DNA of 64,000 nt from Streptomyces tanashiensis (GCF_014648895.1 NZ_BMRZ01000024.1:32143-96142); one strand, 5' to 3'. Counted from the first letter of the stretch, positions 24,989 through 32,024 are shown. Program-made: numbers and translations. The notes: generated by a model from the letters alone, not told the origin.

Positions 24989-25345
24989 GCGGTGCTGCGG
25001 TGAGGTGTGGGCGTTGGGCCGCCGCCAGAACGTGATGTCGACGGCCAGGACTAACCGGCCGTCGGCGGCATGCGTCAGCGGCACCGAGGCCAGGGCCTGC
25101 CGCATCCGGCTGGCGTCGACCCGGCCTTCGGCGAGCGCGGCGTAGAGCCCTTCGTGCCCGCGGCGGTGTTCGCCCACCAGCGACAGTTCGGCCAGCGATT
25201 TCACGGGTCCGTCCCCGCACAGAACCGCTTCCGGCAGCTCGAGCAGGGTGTCCGAACGGGCGTCGAGACAGCAGTCGAACTCGCCCCGGAGGCATGACAG
25301 TTCGGCTGGCAGCTCTCGTCGGGCATCGTGATGCTGCGGGCTCAT
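24989..25345 (-). pseudogene. Transposase N-terminal fragment
   Basis: About 119 codons from ATG 25345: E-L-P-A-E-L-S-C-L-R-G-E-F, L-C-G-D-G-P-V-K-S-L-A-E-L-S-L, H-R-R-G-H-E-G-L-Y and L-V-L-A-V-D-I-T match the start of a transposase family widespread in Streptomyces. After H-T-S-P-Q-H-R it runs into the antisense of the lectin gene, so the catalytic part is lost. The long open frame continuing to 23795 is an antisense artefact. Confidence 0.75.
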
Positions 25346-25513
25346 CCTCACAGCCTTCGTGCTGGATGTGTGCGTTCCTTGGTGGGAGCGCATGTTCAGA
25401 CGAAGGCCGCTTCCACGTAAGGCGGTTACGAACCGAGTGATCAAGTACGACGCACTGTTCGGCGGCGCACGTTAAAGATCAAGTTGGCGCTAGCAGCCAT
25501 GGCGGGCCCGGGG

Positions 25514-25567
25514 CTGGGCCCTCTCTGGGCCCTCCGAGGGTGACCGGCGACGACCAACAATGACCAA
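25514..25567 (+). repeat. Right arm-type repeats
   Basis: CTGGGCCCTC at 25514 and 25525 (11-bp phase), followed by two copies of GACCAACAA at 25551-25559 and about 25561-25569. The first pair mirrors the left end of the island. Confidence 0.7.
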
Positions 25568-25641
25568 CAACAACCGCTCGACCACGGGTCACTTGGGGTG
25601 CGCGACCCTCTGGCCAGGGGTGGAAGACGGGCCCGCCAGAC

Positions 25642-25654
25642 CCAGGGCAAGAAG
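25642..25654 (+). other. attR-like core with probable native gpmA flank
   Basis: Second copy of CCAGGGCAAGAAG, followed directly by TAA and, 16 nt later, a strong terminator, as expected for the true end of gpmA before insertion. Confidence 0.72.
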
Positions 25655-25673
25655 TAACCCTGACCCACGAACG

Positions 25674-25710
25674 AGCCCCCGCCCCGCCGGTCTCCGGCGC
25701 GGCGGGGGCT
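25674..25710 (+). terminator. Probable original gpmA terminator
   Basis: AGCCCCCGCC (25674-25683) pairs with GGCGGGGGCT (25701-25710), with an inner CGCCGG/CCGGCG stem and a TCT loop. Nothing transcribed toward it now lies directly upstream apart from the island. Confidence 0.7.
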
Positions 25711-25777
25711 TCTGCGTGCCCTGCCTCTCGGCCGGAAGGGTGAGGGCGAAACCTTCCGGCTGCGGTGCGCCGCTTAC

Positions 25778-25806
25778 GGGGTGGGGGTGGGGGTTACGGG
25801 TGGGGG
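25778..25806 (+). other. G-quadruplex-prone tract
   Basis: Five G-runs of 3-5 (25778-25781, 25783-25787, 25789-25793, 25798-25800, 25802-25806) separated by 1-4 nt, located 37 bp before a secreted-protein gene. Confidence 0.5.
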
Positions 25807-25842
25807 TGACCTTGGTCGTCCTCACCGAAACGAGAACCCCCC

Positions 25843-26196
25843 GTGCGTCTCCGCCACTCCGTCGCCGCCGTCTGCGGCGCACTCGCCCTCACCGCCGCCC
25901 TGGCCTCCCCCGCCCACGCCGCCACCGGCGAGTTCCACTATCGGTTCGTCGGGATCAGCGGCGACCCGCAGTCGGCCACGCTGCTCGACCCGGCGAGCGG
26001 TGAGTGCGTCACCATCCCCGAGGCCGCCGACCCGGGCGCCTCCGAGCCCGCGTTCGCGCCGCACAACGACACGGACGAGTTCGCGATCGTCTTCACGGAG
26101 CCCGACTGCTCGGGCGACTCCTGGACCCTCCGCCCCCACGGCCGCCCCGCCACCGACCGGCTGAAGCTGCGTTCGGTGGTGTTCCTCCGGCCGTAG
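25843..26196 (+). CDS. Small secreted protein of unknown function
   Basis: 117 residues from GTG 25843. A clean Sec signal peptide ends A-S-P-A-H-A-A at about 26-28. The mature part of about 90 residues has two Cys (G-E-C-V-T and P-D-C-S-G-D-S-W), likely a disulfide, and looks beta-rich. I do not recognise the family. In the ancestral arrangement it would have been the next gene after gpmA. Confidence 0.75.
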   Translation: MRLRHSVAAVCGALALTAALASPAHAATGEFHYRFVGISGDPQSATLLDPASGECVTIPEAADPGASEPAFAPHNDTDEFAIVFTEPDCSGDSWTLRPHGRPATDRLKLRSVVFLRP

Positions 26197-26229
26197 CGGG
26201 GATCGGCGGGCTTCCCCGGAGATCTCTCC

Positions 26230-26760
26230 TCAGAGATCCGCGCACGCGTGCGCGCGGAAGTCCGCCACCGTCGTCGTCCGCACCTCGTCGCCCACCGAGT
26301 AGGAGACCTGGTCCGGGGTCAGCTTCTTCAGGTCCGCCAGGGTGAAGGTGTGGTGCGACGTCGCCCAGGAGTTGTCGTCGCTCGTGCCCTGGAGGGTGTA
26401 GCGCCGGCCCGGCTCCAGGGCGTGCGGGGGCGCGTCCGGTGTCCAGAAGTTGGTGGCGGTGTCGAAGCCGGGAGGGACGGTCAGGGGCCAGCTCGTGTAG
26501 CCGCCGACGGGCGTCGCCGAGGCCCAGGAGTCCGTGTACTCCGGTTCCTCCTCCGCCGCGTCCTTCGCGTCCGCGTCGACGTCTGCCTCCGGGTAGAGCA
26601 CAGCCCCGTCGATCCGGTCGTGGCACACGAGGATCACCCCCAGCGGTTCCCCCTCCGCGGTCACCGTGACGCCCGTGAAGCCGGCGACCGGGACGGTGCA
26701 GCCGGTGAGGGCGAAGAGGGCGGATGCGGTCAGGAGTACGCGGCGCTGCAAGGTCGTCAT
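26230..26760 (-). CDS. Putative lipoprotein, unknown function
   Basis: 176 residues. Signal peptide with lipobox L-T-G-C (cysteine near residue 21), so probably anchored to the outer face of the membrane. The mature part has an acidic stretch D-A-D-A-K-D-A-A-E-E-E and two further Cys. ATG 26760 is preferred over ATG 26769 because GAGG precedes it. It diverges from a GNAT gene across 67 bp. Confidence 0.75.
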   Translation of the reverse strand: MTTLQRRVLLTASALFALTGCTVPVAGFTGVTVTAEGEPLGVILVCHDRIDGAVLYPEADVDADAKDAAEEEPEYTDSWASATPVGGYTSWPLTVPPGFDTATNFWTPDAPPHALEPGRRYTLQGTSDDNSWATSHHTFTLADLKKLTPDQVSYSVGDEVRTTTVADFRAHACADL

Positions 26761-26814
26761 GGGCCTCATCCTGGCCCGGTCCGATAATCACCGGCGGCGC
26801 GCGCGGACAATCGT

Positions 26815-26820
26815 TACCGT
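26815..26820 (+). promoter_or_regulatory. -10 hexamer of the GNAT gene at 26828 (leaderless)
   Basis: TACCGT ends 7 nt before ATG 26828. Confidence 0.5.
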
Positions 26821-26827
26821 CCTGCAC

Positions 26828-27295
26828 ATGAGCACGTCACTCCGCCTGGAGCCGGTCACCCCCGCCACCATCGACGCCGCACTCGACCTGCGCGTCCACC
26901 CCCATCAGGAGCGCAACGTCGCCCCCGTCGTGCGCTCCCTCGCCGAGGCCTACGCCTTCGGGGAGAACGCCTGGCCGCGGCTGATCTTCGACGGCGACGA
27001 GCTCGTCGGCTTCCTGATGGCCTTCCTCGACATTCCGTGGAACGAGCAGCAGGACCCCACCGACCGCCGCAGCGGCCTCTGGCGCCTCAACATCGCCGCC
27101 GACGGACAGGGCAAGGGGTACGGACGCTTCGCCGTCGAGGCCGTACGCGACGAACTGCGCCGCCGCGGCGAGCAGCGCCTCTACGTGACCTGGGAGCCCG
27201 GCGAGGACGGGCCCGGTGCCTTCTACGACAAGCTCGGCTTCCGCACGACCGGCGAGGTCAGCGGCGGTCAGACCGTCGGCGTGCTCGACATCTAG
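26828..27295 (+). CDS. GNAT family N-acetyltransferase
   Basis: 155 residues with the acetyl-CoA pyrophosphate loop G-Q-G-K-G-Y-G-R and a C-terminal F-Y-D-K-L-G-F-R-T-T-G-E. The layout is close to spermidine/diamine acetyltransferases (SpeG/BltD/PaiA type), so a polyamine substrate is plausible but not proven. It ends in front of a strong bidirectional terminator. Confidence 0.87.
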   Translation: MSTSLRLEPVTPATIDAALDLRVHPHQERNVAPVVRSLAEAYAFGENAWPRLIFDGDELVGFLMAFLDIPWNEQQDPTDRRSGLWRLNIAADGQGKGYGRFAVEAVRDELRRRGEQRLYVTWEPGEDGPGAFYDKLGFRTTGEVSGGQTVGVLDI

Positions 27296-27304
27296 GGGGA
27301 TGGG

Positions 27305-27343
27305 GAGGGGGTGGGGGTGCGGCTGGCGCACCCCCACCCCCTC
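27305..27343. terminator. Bidirectional terminator, perfect 17-bp stem
   Basis: GAGGGGGTGGGGGTGCG, a 5-nt GCTGG loop and the exact complement at 27327-27343. It separates the GNAT gene from the convergent Cys-rich gene. Confidence 0.85.
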
Positions 27344-27350
27344 TCGCCGG

Positions 27351-27503
27351 TCAGCCCGAGCAGCCCCCGCACTGGCACGGGGAGCCCGACTGGCAGCCGC
27401 AGCCGCAGCCCGAGCCGCAGCCGCAGGCGCCGAGCACCGGCAGGAACACCGCCTCGCGCGGCGCCTCCGCTCCGGATCCGGTCGTCATGGGGGATTCGGC
27501 CAT
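27351..27503 (-). CDS. Cys-rich 50-residue peptide (metallothionein-like)
   Basis: 50 residues. Residues 27-48 contain eight Cys in C-x-C, C-x-C-x-C and C-x-C-x-x-C patterns separated only by Gly, Ser, Gln and Pro; the N-terminal half is ordinary and has none. The ATG has a very strong GGGAGGGA ribosome site, and a perfect terminator follows the stop, which supports a real gene. The pattern suggests metal-thiolate binding in the cytoplasm; a modified-peptide precursor is another option. It lies 127 bp downstream of phoU on the same strand. Confidence 0.75.
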   Translation of the reverse strand: MAESPMTTGSGAEAPREAVFLPVLGACGCGSGCGCGCQSGSPCQCGGCSG

Positions 27504-27573
27504 GGGGGTCCCTCCCTTTCGAGGCGCGCATCGCCTCCCCCCATTGCATGCCCACTCGGACCGGCGCATCAAC

Positions 27574-27621
27574 GGCGCATCGGCGCCCGTGCGCTCGGGG
27601 CCCGCTCGGCCCCGATGCGCC
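27574..27621 (-). terminator. Hairpin just after phoU
   Basis: GGCGCATCGG (27574-27583) and CCGATGCGCC (27612-27621) are complementary across a GC-rich loop; a second CGGCGCATC just outside offers an alternative pairing. It lies 10 bp beyond the phoU stop. Confidence 0.45.
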
Positions 27622-27630
27622 GGACCGGCG

Positions 27631-28311
27631 CTACGCGCCCTCCACCGGCGCGTCCGCCGCCTGCAGCTCGTCCGCGTGCTCACCCGTCACCAGGTACACG
27701 ACGCGCTTCGCCACCGACACCGCGTGGTCCGCGAACCGCTCGTAGTACCGGCCCAGCAGCGTCACGTCCACGGCCGTCTCGATGCCGTGCTTCCAGCGGT
27801 CGTCCATCAGGTGCTGGAAGAGCGTCCGGTGCAGCAGGTCCATCTCGTCGTCGTCCTGCTCCAGCTGGAGCGCCAGGTCGACGTCCTTCGTGATGATGAC
27901 CTCCGCCGCCTTCGCCATCAGGCGCTGCGCCAGCTGACCCATCTCCAGGATGGTCGCGTGCAGGTCCCGCGGCACCGCCGTCTCCGGGAACCGCAGCCGC
28001 GCCAGCTTCGCCACGTGCTGCGCCAGGTCGCCGGAGCGCTCCAGGTCGGCGCTCATCCGCAGCGAGGTCACCACGATCCGCAGGTCCGTCGCCACCGGCT
28101 GCTGCCGGGCGAGCAGCGCTATCGCCCGTGCCTCCAGGTCGTGCTGGAGGTCGTCGACCTTCTGGTCCGCCGCGATCACGCTCTCCGCGAGCTTGAGGTC
28201 CGCGTCGAGCATCGCCGTCGTGGCGCGCCCGATCGCCGACCCGACGAGCCGGGCCATCTCGACCAGGCTCTCACCGATCGAGTCCAGTTCCTCGTGGTAC
28301 GCGTCCCGCAT
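27631..28311 (-). CDS. phoU: Phosphate-specific transport regulator PhoU
   Basis: 226 residues, all-helical with two PhoU repeats (E-A-R-A-I-A-L-L...A-T-D-L-R and M-D-L-L-H...V-D-V-T-L-L-G-R-Y-Y-E-R-F-A-D-H). PhoU damps phosphate signalling to the PhoR kinase. GAGAGGGACACC precedes ATG 28311. It is divergent from phoR, with PHO boxes in between, as in S. coelicolor. Confidence 0.95.
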   Translation of the reverse strand: MRDAYHEELDSIGESLVEMARLVGSAIGRATTAMLDADLKLAESVIAADQKVDDLQHDLEARAIALLARQQPVATDLRIVVTSLRMSADLERSGDLAQHVAKLARLRFPETAVPRDLHATILEMGQLAQRLMAKAAEVIITKDVDLALQLEQDDDEMDLLHRTLFQHLMDDRWKHGIETAVDVTLLGRYYERFADHAVSVAKRVVYLVTGEHADELQAADAPVEGA

Positions 28312-28404
28312 GGTGTCCCTCTCTACGCAAAACTCCGGGGTCCGGGTGGGGCTTCGGACCCCCACGCTCCCACGTTCGGCCCCCTGTGCGTCCGGTTCCA
28401 CCCC

Positions 28405-28501
28405 CTGATGTGAACCGGCACTTTCCCCCAGGTGAACTCTGGGCGACACGCGCCACCCGGGCCGCCAGGGCAAATGAACCAACCGCATCTCCACGGTGAA
28501 C
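28405..28501. promoter_or_regulatory. Two PHO boxes between phoU and phoR
   Basis: Read on the minus strand, 11-bp PhoP units lie at 28491-28501 (GTTCACCGTGG) and 28469-28479 (GTTCATTTGCC), and at 28427-28437 (GTTCACCTGGG) and 28405-28415 (GTTCACATCAG). Each pair is 22 bp apart with one degenerate unit between. GGTGAACTCTGGGCGAC is repeated exactly at 28431 and 28495. They predict PhoP control of both directions. Confidence 0.8.
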
Positions 28502-28562
28502 TCTGGGCGACGACTGTTCGAGGAGCCACTCGGACGGCTGGGAGAGTGTCCGTGAGCCCGCA

Positions 28563-28568
28563 TAACCT
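28563..28568 (+). promoter_or_regulatory. -10 hexamer of phoR
   Basis: TAACCT ends 7 nt before ATG 28576. GGAGG at 28570-28574 is too close for that ATG but well placed for GTG 28582. Confidence 0.45.
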
Positions 28569-28575
28569 TGGAGGC

Positions 28576-29805
28576 ATGGACGTGAACGCGGCGGTCGCCG
28601 CATTGGCAGCGATCGCCGGCGTGTGCACCGGCGTGATCGCCATGCTGGCGTTCCGCTGGAGCGAACGCGACCAGGCGCGACCGACCCGTACCTCGCTGCA
28701 CACCGACGCCGTGCTCCCGCCCGGCGTCGACACCGTGCTCTCCGTACTGCGCTCCTCCGCGGTCGTTCTCGACGAGAGCGACTCCGTGGTGAAGGCCAGC
28801 TCGGCGGCGTACGCGCTCGGCCTGGTCCGGGGCGGCAAGCTGGCCGTCGAACCCATGCTCAACATGGCCCGTGACACCCGCCGCGACGGGGAGATACGGC
28901 AGGTCGAGCTGGACCTGGCCCGGCGCGGCACCGGACGCGGCGAGGCCCTCGCCGTCTCCGCCCGGGTCGCCCCGCTGGGCTCGCGGCTCGTGCTGCTCCT
29001 GGTCGAGGACCTCACCGAGGCCCGCCGCATCGAAGCGGTACGGCGCGACTTCGTCGCCAACGTGAGCCATGAGCTCAAGACTCCCGTGGGCGCGCTCTCG
29101 CTGCTCTCCGAGGCGGTCATGGACGCCTCGGACGACCCCGAGGCGGTCACCCGCTTCGCCGGCCGGATGCAGATCGAGGCGACCCGCCTCACCAACCTCG
29201 TACAGGAGCTCATCGACCTCTCCCGCGTGCAGAACGACGACCCGCTGGAGGACTCCGAGCCGGTGTCCGTGGACGAGCTCGTCGCCGAGGCGATCGACCG
29301 CTCCCGGCAGCCCGCCTCCACCAAGCAGATCACCATGGTCTCCGGCGGTTCCGCCGACCTGTACGTGTGGGGCAGCCGGGGCCAGCTCGCGGCGGCCCTG
29401 GGCAACCTCGTCGAGAACGCCGTCAACTACTCACCGGCCCGTACGCGCGTGGGCATCGCCGCCCGTCGCGTCGCCGCGCCCGCCGGCGACGTGATCGAGA
29501 TAGCCGTGACCGACCAGGGCATCGGCATTCCCGACAAGGACAAGGAGCGCGTCTTCGAGCGCTTCTACCGCGTCGACCCGGCCCGTTCCCGTGCCACCGG
29601 CGGTACGGGGCTCGGCCTGGCCATCGTCAAGCACGTGGCCGCCTCGCACGGCGGGGAGGTCACCGTCTGGAGCACCGAGGGTCAGGGCTCCACCTTCACC
29701 CTGCGGCTGCCCGAGGCGGGCGCCGTACGGGACCGCCGGCCCGCCTCGTCCCCCACCCCAGATCTCATGACCGAACCGCTTCCCGCCCCGGAGGTCCTTC
29801 CGTGA
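28576..29805 (+). CDS. phoR: Phosphate-sensing histidine kinase PhoR (SenX3-like)
   Basis: 409 residues: one N-terminal transmembrane helix (3-26), a PAS-like region, HisKA with phospho-acceptor H165 in N-V-S-H-E-L-K-T-P, and HATPase with N-L-V-E-N-A-V-N-Y and G-T-G-L-G-L-A. It phosphorylates PhoP under phosphate limitation. Its stop overlaps the phoP GTG by 4 nt (GTGA). The start may be ATG 28576 (leaderless) or GTG 28582 with a better spaced ribosome site. Confidence 0.95.
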   Translation: MDVNAAVAALAAIAGVCTGVIAMLAFRWSERDQARPTRTSLHTDAVLPPGVDTVLSVLRSSAVVLDESDSVVKASSAAYALGLVRGGKLAVEPMLNMARDTRRDGEIRQVELDLARRGTGRGEALAVSARVAPLGSRLVLLLVEDLTEARRIEAVRRDFVANVSHELKTPVGALSLLSEAVMDASDDPEAVTRFAGRMQIEATRLTNLVQELIDLSRVQNDDPLEDSEPVSVDELVAEAIDRSRQPASTKQITMVSGGSADLYVWGSRGQLAAALGNLVENAVNYSPARTRVGIAARRVAAPAGDVIEIAVTDQGIGIPDKDKERVFERFYRVDPARSRATGGTGLGLAIVKHVAASHGGEVTVWSTEGQGSTFTLRLPEAGAVRDRRPASSPTPDLMTEPLPAPEVLP

Positions 29806-30482
29806 CCCGAGTGCTCGTCGTCGAGGATGAGGAATCCTTCAGCGACGCCCTGTCGTACATGCTCCGCAAGGAAGGCTTCGAGGTCGCCGTCGCGGCGACC
29901 GGGCCCGACGGCCTCGACGAGTTCGAGCGCAACGGAGCCGACCTCGTCCTCCTCGACCTGATGCTTCCGGGTCTGCCCGGTACCGAGGTGTGCCGCCAGC
30001 TGCGCGGCCGCTCGAACGTCCCGGTGATCATGGTGACCGCCAAGGACAGTGAGATCGACAAGGTCGTCGGCCTGGAGATAGGAGCCGACGACTACGTGAC
30101 GAAGCCCTTCTCCTCGCGGGAGCTGGTCGCCCGCATCCGCGCGGTGCTGCGCCGCCGCGGGGAGCCGGAGGAGGTCACCCCGGCGGCCCTGGAGGCCGGC
30201 CCGGTCCGCATGGACGTCGACCGCCACGTGGTGACGGTCTCGGGCGGCAAGGTCGACCTGCCCCTGAAGGAGTTCGACCTCCTGGAGATGCTCCTGCGCA
30301 ACGCGGGCCGCGTGCTGACCCGCATGCAGCTGATCGACCGGGTCTGGGGTGCGGACTACGTGGGCGACACCAAGACCCTCGACGTCCACGTCAAGCGCCT
30401 CCGCGCCAAGATCGAACCCGACCCGGGCGCGCCGCGCTACCTGGTGACGGTCCGCGGCCTGGGCTACAAGTTCGAGCCGTAG
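29802..30482 (+). CDS. phoP: Response regulator PhoP (RegX3-like), OmpR family
   Basis: 226 residues. Receiver domain with phospho-acceptor D52 (V-L-L-D-L-M-L-P-G) and T-K-P-F, then an OmpR winged helix ending R-G-L-G-Y-K-F-E-P. It activates the Pho regulon and represses nitrogen and antibiotic genes in Streptomyces. The GTG start overlaps the phoR stop and is preceded by GGAGG. The final 72 bp of the gene are repeated 174 bp downstream. Confidence 0.96.
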   Translation: MTRVLVVEDEESFSDALSYMLRKEGFEVAVAATGPDGLDEFERNGADLVLLDLMLPGLPGTEVCRQLRGRSNVPVIMVTAKDSEIDKVVGLEIGADDYVTKPFSSRELVARIRAVLRRRGEPEEVTPAALEAGPVRMDVDRHVVTVSGGKVDLPLKEFDLLEMLLRNAGRVLTRMQLIDRVWGADYVGDTKTLDVHVKRLRAKIEPDPGAPRYLVTVRGLGYKFEP

Positions 30483-30483
30483 A
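30412..30483 (+). repeat. Direct repeat copy 1: 3' end of phoP
   Basis: 72 bp including the last 23 codons and stop of phoP; 71 of 72 bases match copy 2 at 30586-30657. Confidence 0.9.
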
Positions 30484-30585
30484 CCGGCCGGAGCCGAGGC
30501 CGCCGGGCGGAGTCCGGCGCAGCGTCCCGAAGCCTGCGAGGCCCCCTGGGGCCGCGCAGTGCGAGGGGCGCGTCCGGGAAGGGGC

Positions 30586-30657
30586 TCGAACCCGACCCGG
30601 GCGCGCCGCGCTACCTGGTGACGGTCCGCGGCCTGGGCCACAAGTTCGAGCCGTAGA
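30586..30657 (+). repeat. Direct repeat copy 2: displaced phoP 3' end
   Basis: Identical to 30412-30483 except one C for T (Tyr codon to His codon) and followed by a terminator. The 102 bp between the copies match nothing else here and do not look coding. Confidence 0.9.
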
Positions 30658-30664
30658 GAGTCTT

Positions 30665-30718
30665 CGGATATACGTCGAAGGGGCGCCCCCCAGGGGGCGC
30701 CCCTTCGACGTATATCCG
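30665..30718. terminator. Bidirectional terminator, perfect 26-bp stem
   Basis: A 54-bp inverted repeat with a 2-nt loop; arms start CGGATATACGTCGAAGGGGC. It separates phoP from the convergent lipoprotein gene. The AT-rich base of the stem can serve as the T-tract in both directions. Confidence 0.85.
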
Positions 30719-30725
30719 TTCGCCG

Positions 30726-31361
30726 TCAGTGGCCGGCGGTCGTCGGCTCGCCCGAGGCCGGGGTCTCGGCGCCGTGCTCGGCGCCGTGCTCCGCCTCGCC
30801 CGAGGGCGACGCGGTGGCGCTCGGCGTGGCCTCCGGGGGAGCCGGGACGATGCTCGGGCCGAAGTCCTTGAAGTAGCTCTTCGACGGGACGACGAAGGCG
30901 CTCAGGCCGACGTCGCCGGTCTTGCTCAGCTTGAAGACGACCTGCTGCGCGTCGCCGTCACGGAGGGCCTGGGCGCCGTTCTCGATCAGGGCGGAGGCGT
31001 TGCCCTCGCCGCCGATGACGACGGAGCCGTGGGCCGGGACGACCACCGGGCCGGTGCCCTCGGCGGCCTTCAGCGTCACCGCGGCGCTCATGCCCGGCAC
31101 GCTGATCGAGTCGATCGTCTGCGGCAGGCTGCCGTTGTTGAAGACGGTCGCCGAGACGGCGGCCGGGCCCTTGGTGCCGGGCAGCGGCTGGGTGATGACC
31201 AGTGCGTTCTGGATCTTGACGTCGTCGACCGTGACGGCGGCGTTGTCCGGCCGGATCTCGAGCGTCTGCGCGTCGTTGCCCGCGCCACAGGCGGAGAGCG
31301 CGGCGACGGAGAACACGATGGCGGTGGCGGCGAGGGCGCCGCGTCGAAGGCTGCGGCTCAC
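30726..31361 (-). CDS. DUF461/PCuAC-like lipoprotein
   Basis: 211 residues from GTG 31361. Lipobox L-S-A-C places Cys at about 25. The central beta-sandwich (about 45-165) resembles the DUF461/PCuAC copper-chaperone fold, but I do not see the full H-x-M copper motif. The tail is Pro/Ala/Ser-rich with H-G-A-E-H-G-A-E and a final His, possibly metal-binding. It lies between phoP and carD, its usual Streptomyces place. Confidence 0.82.
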   Translation of the reverse strand: MSRSLRRGALAATAIVFSVAALSACGAGNDAQTLEIRPDNAAVTVDDVKIQNALVITQPLPGTKGPAAVSATVFNNGSLPQTIDSISVPGMSAAVTLKAAEGTGPVVVPAHGSVVIGGEGNASALIENGAQALRDGDAQQVVFKLSKTGDVGLSAFVVPSKSYFKDFGPSIVPAPPEATPSATASPSGEAEHGAEHGAETPASGEPTTAGH

Positions 31362-32024
31362 GGCGGCGGCATCTCCTAGGACGTACGGACGGGCGTGGGA
31401 ACTAAGGGACAGCTAAAGGTGTGTCAGCGCGCTTAGGTTACCGAGCCTCACTCCGCGTCCCGCACCCGACCCGCCCCTAACCGGTCACGGCCGTACCTGG
31501 TGGAGCCGGTGGGTGCCCCCGCCGGACCTCCCGCCGCTCACCGCGTGGCCGACCGCGTGGCCGGCGGCGCGGTGGGCGACGTGGCCGGATCACGACCCAT
31601 TGGCCCGCTGTTCACATAACCGCCTTGATCAATTCGGGGGCACCCCCGCATTCCCCCGAGCCGCCCCCGCGGAAAAGCCCGCGCCGATGTCGGTTGATGT
31701 CCACTGATCAATTTCGGGAATCACCCCGACATGCATCCGTACGGGTGGTCGATCCTCGAACGGAGTAGGCGAAGAAGGCCACTCCGAACCCGACAAAACG
31801 GGACATCGCCCCTCCCTGGAGGGCCTCCAGGTGTGTGTAACGTGCGCGTTTCTCTCCGTCCACGCAGCCGCTCCGACCTGCGAATACCGCCTTCCGGAAG
31901 CCCTCCGCAGCACGTCCGTGTCACCGTTGTCAAGCCCCGAGATATGCCCTGACCTGCGAAAACGCCATTCAGAAGAAGCCGAATCCGTGTTACCCTGGAT
32001 AGCCACGGAAGGGGTACCTGTCAC
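31362..32024. other. Long intergenic region upstream of carD
   Basis: 663 bp without a convincing gene. It holds the lipoprotein promoter, two direct copies of TGATCAATT followed by CGGG (about 31627 and 31706), one isolated GTTCACATAAC and, near carD, TACCCT (31991-31996) as a likely -10. A long untranslated leader for carD is possible. Confidence 0.5.

Larger units (their letters stand above)
22610..25654. mobile_element. Decayed integrative element in the 3' end of gpmA
   Basis: About 3.0 kb bounded by direct copies of CCAGGGCAAGAAG. It contains a tyrosine integrase remnant next to the left end, two transposase fragments, one intact secreted lectin-like gene, paired arm-type repeats at both ends and visibly lower GC than the flanks. 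No replication, transfer or excisionase gene is left, so it looks like a scar or a small immobilised cargo island. Confidence 0.8.
25346..25842. other. Right end of the island and flank, non-coding
   Basis: Contains the sequence upstream of the transposase fragment, the right arm repeats (25514-25567), the attR-like core (25642-25654), a strong terminator (25674-25710) and a G-rich tract (25778-25806). I see no gene in it. Confidence 0.7.

Noticed and set aside
23795..25444. 549-codon minus-strand frame through the lectin-like gene
   Set aside because: Only the first part, 24989-25345, resembles a transposase. The rest is antisense to the repetitive lectin gene.
27292..27683. Longer frames over the Cys-rich peptide gene
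   Set aside because: Upstream starts lack ribosome sites and run into the phoU 3' region. The ATG at 27503 has a near-perfect site.
31424..31450. TTAGGTTA resembling half of an iron (DmdR/IdeR) box upstream of the DUF461 lipoprotein
   Set aside because: Only the first half matches; the second half of the 19-bp consensus is absent.
31608..31618. GTTCACATAAC as a PHO box far upstream of carD
   Set aside because: It is a single unit with no second unit 11 or 22 bp away.
31700..32024. SigmaR promoter for carD
   Set aside because: GGAAT at about 31713 has no GTT at 18-19 bp, and other candidates have wrong spacing.
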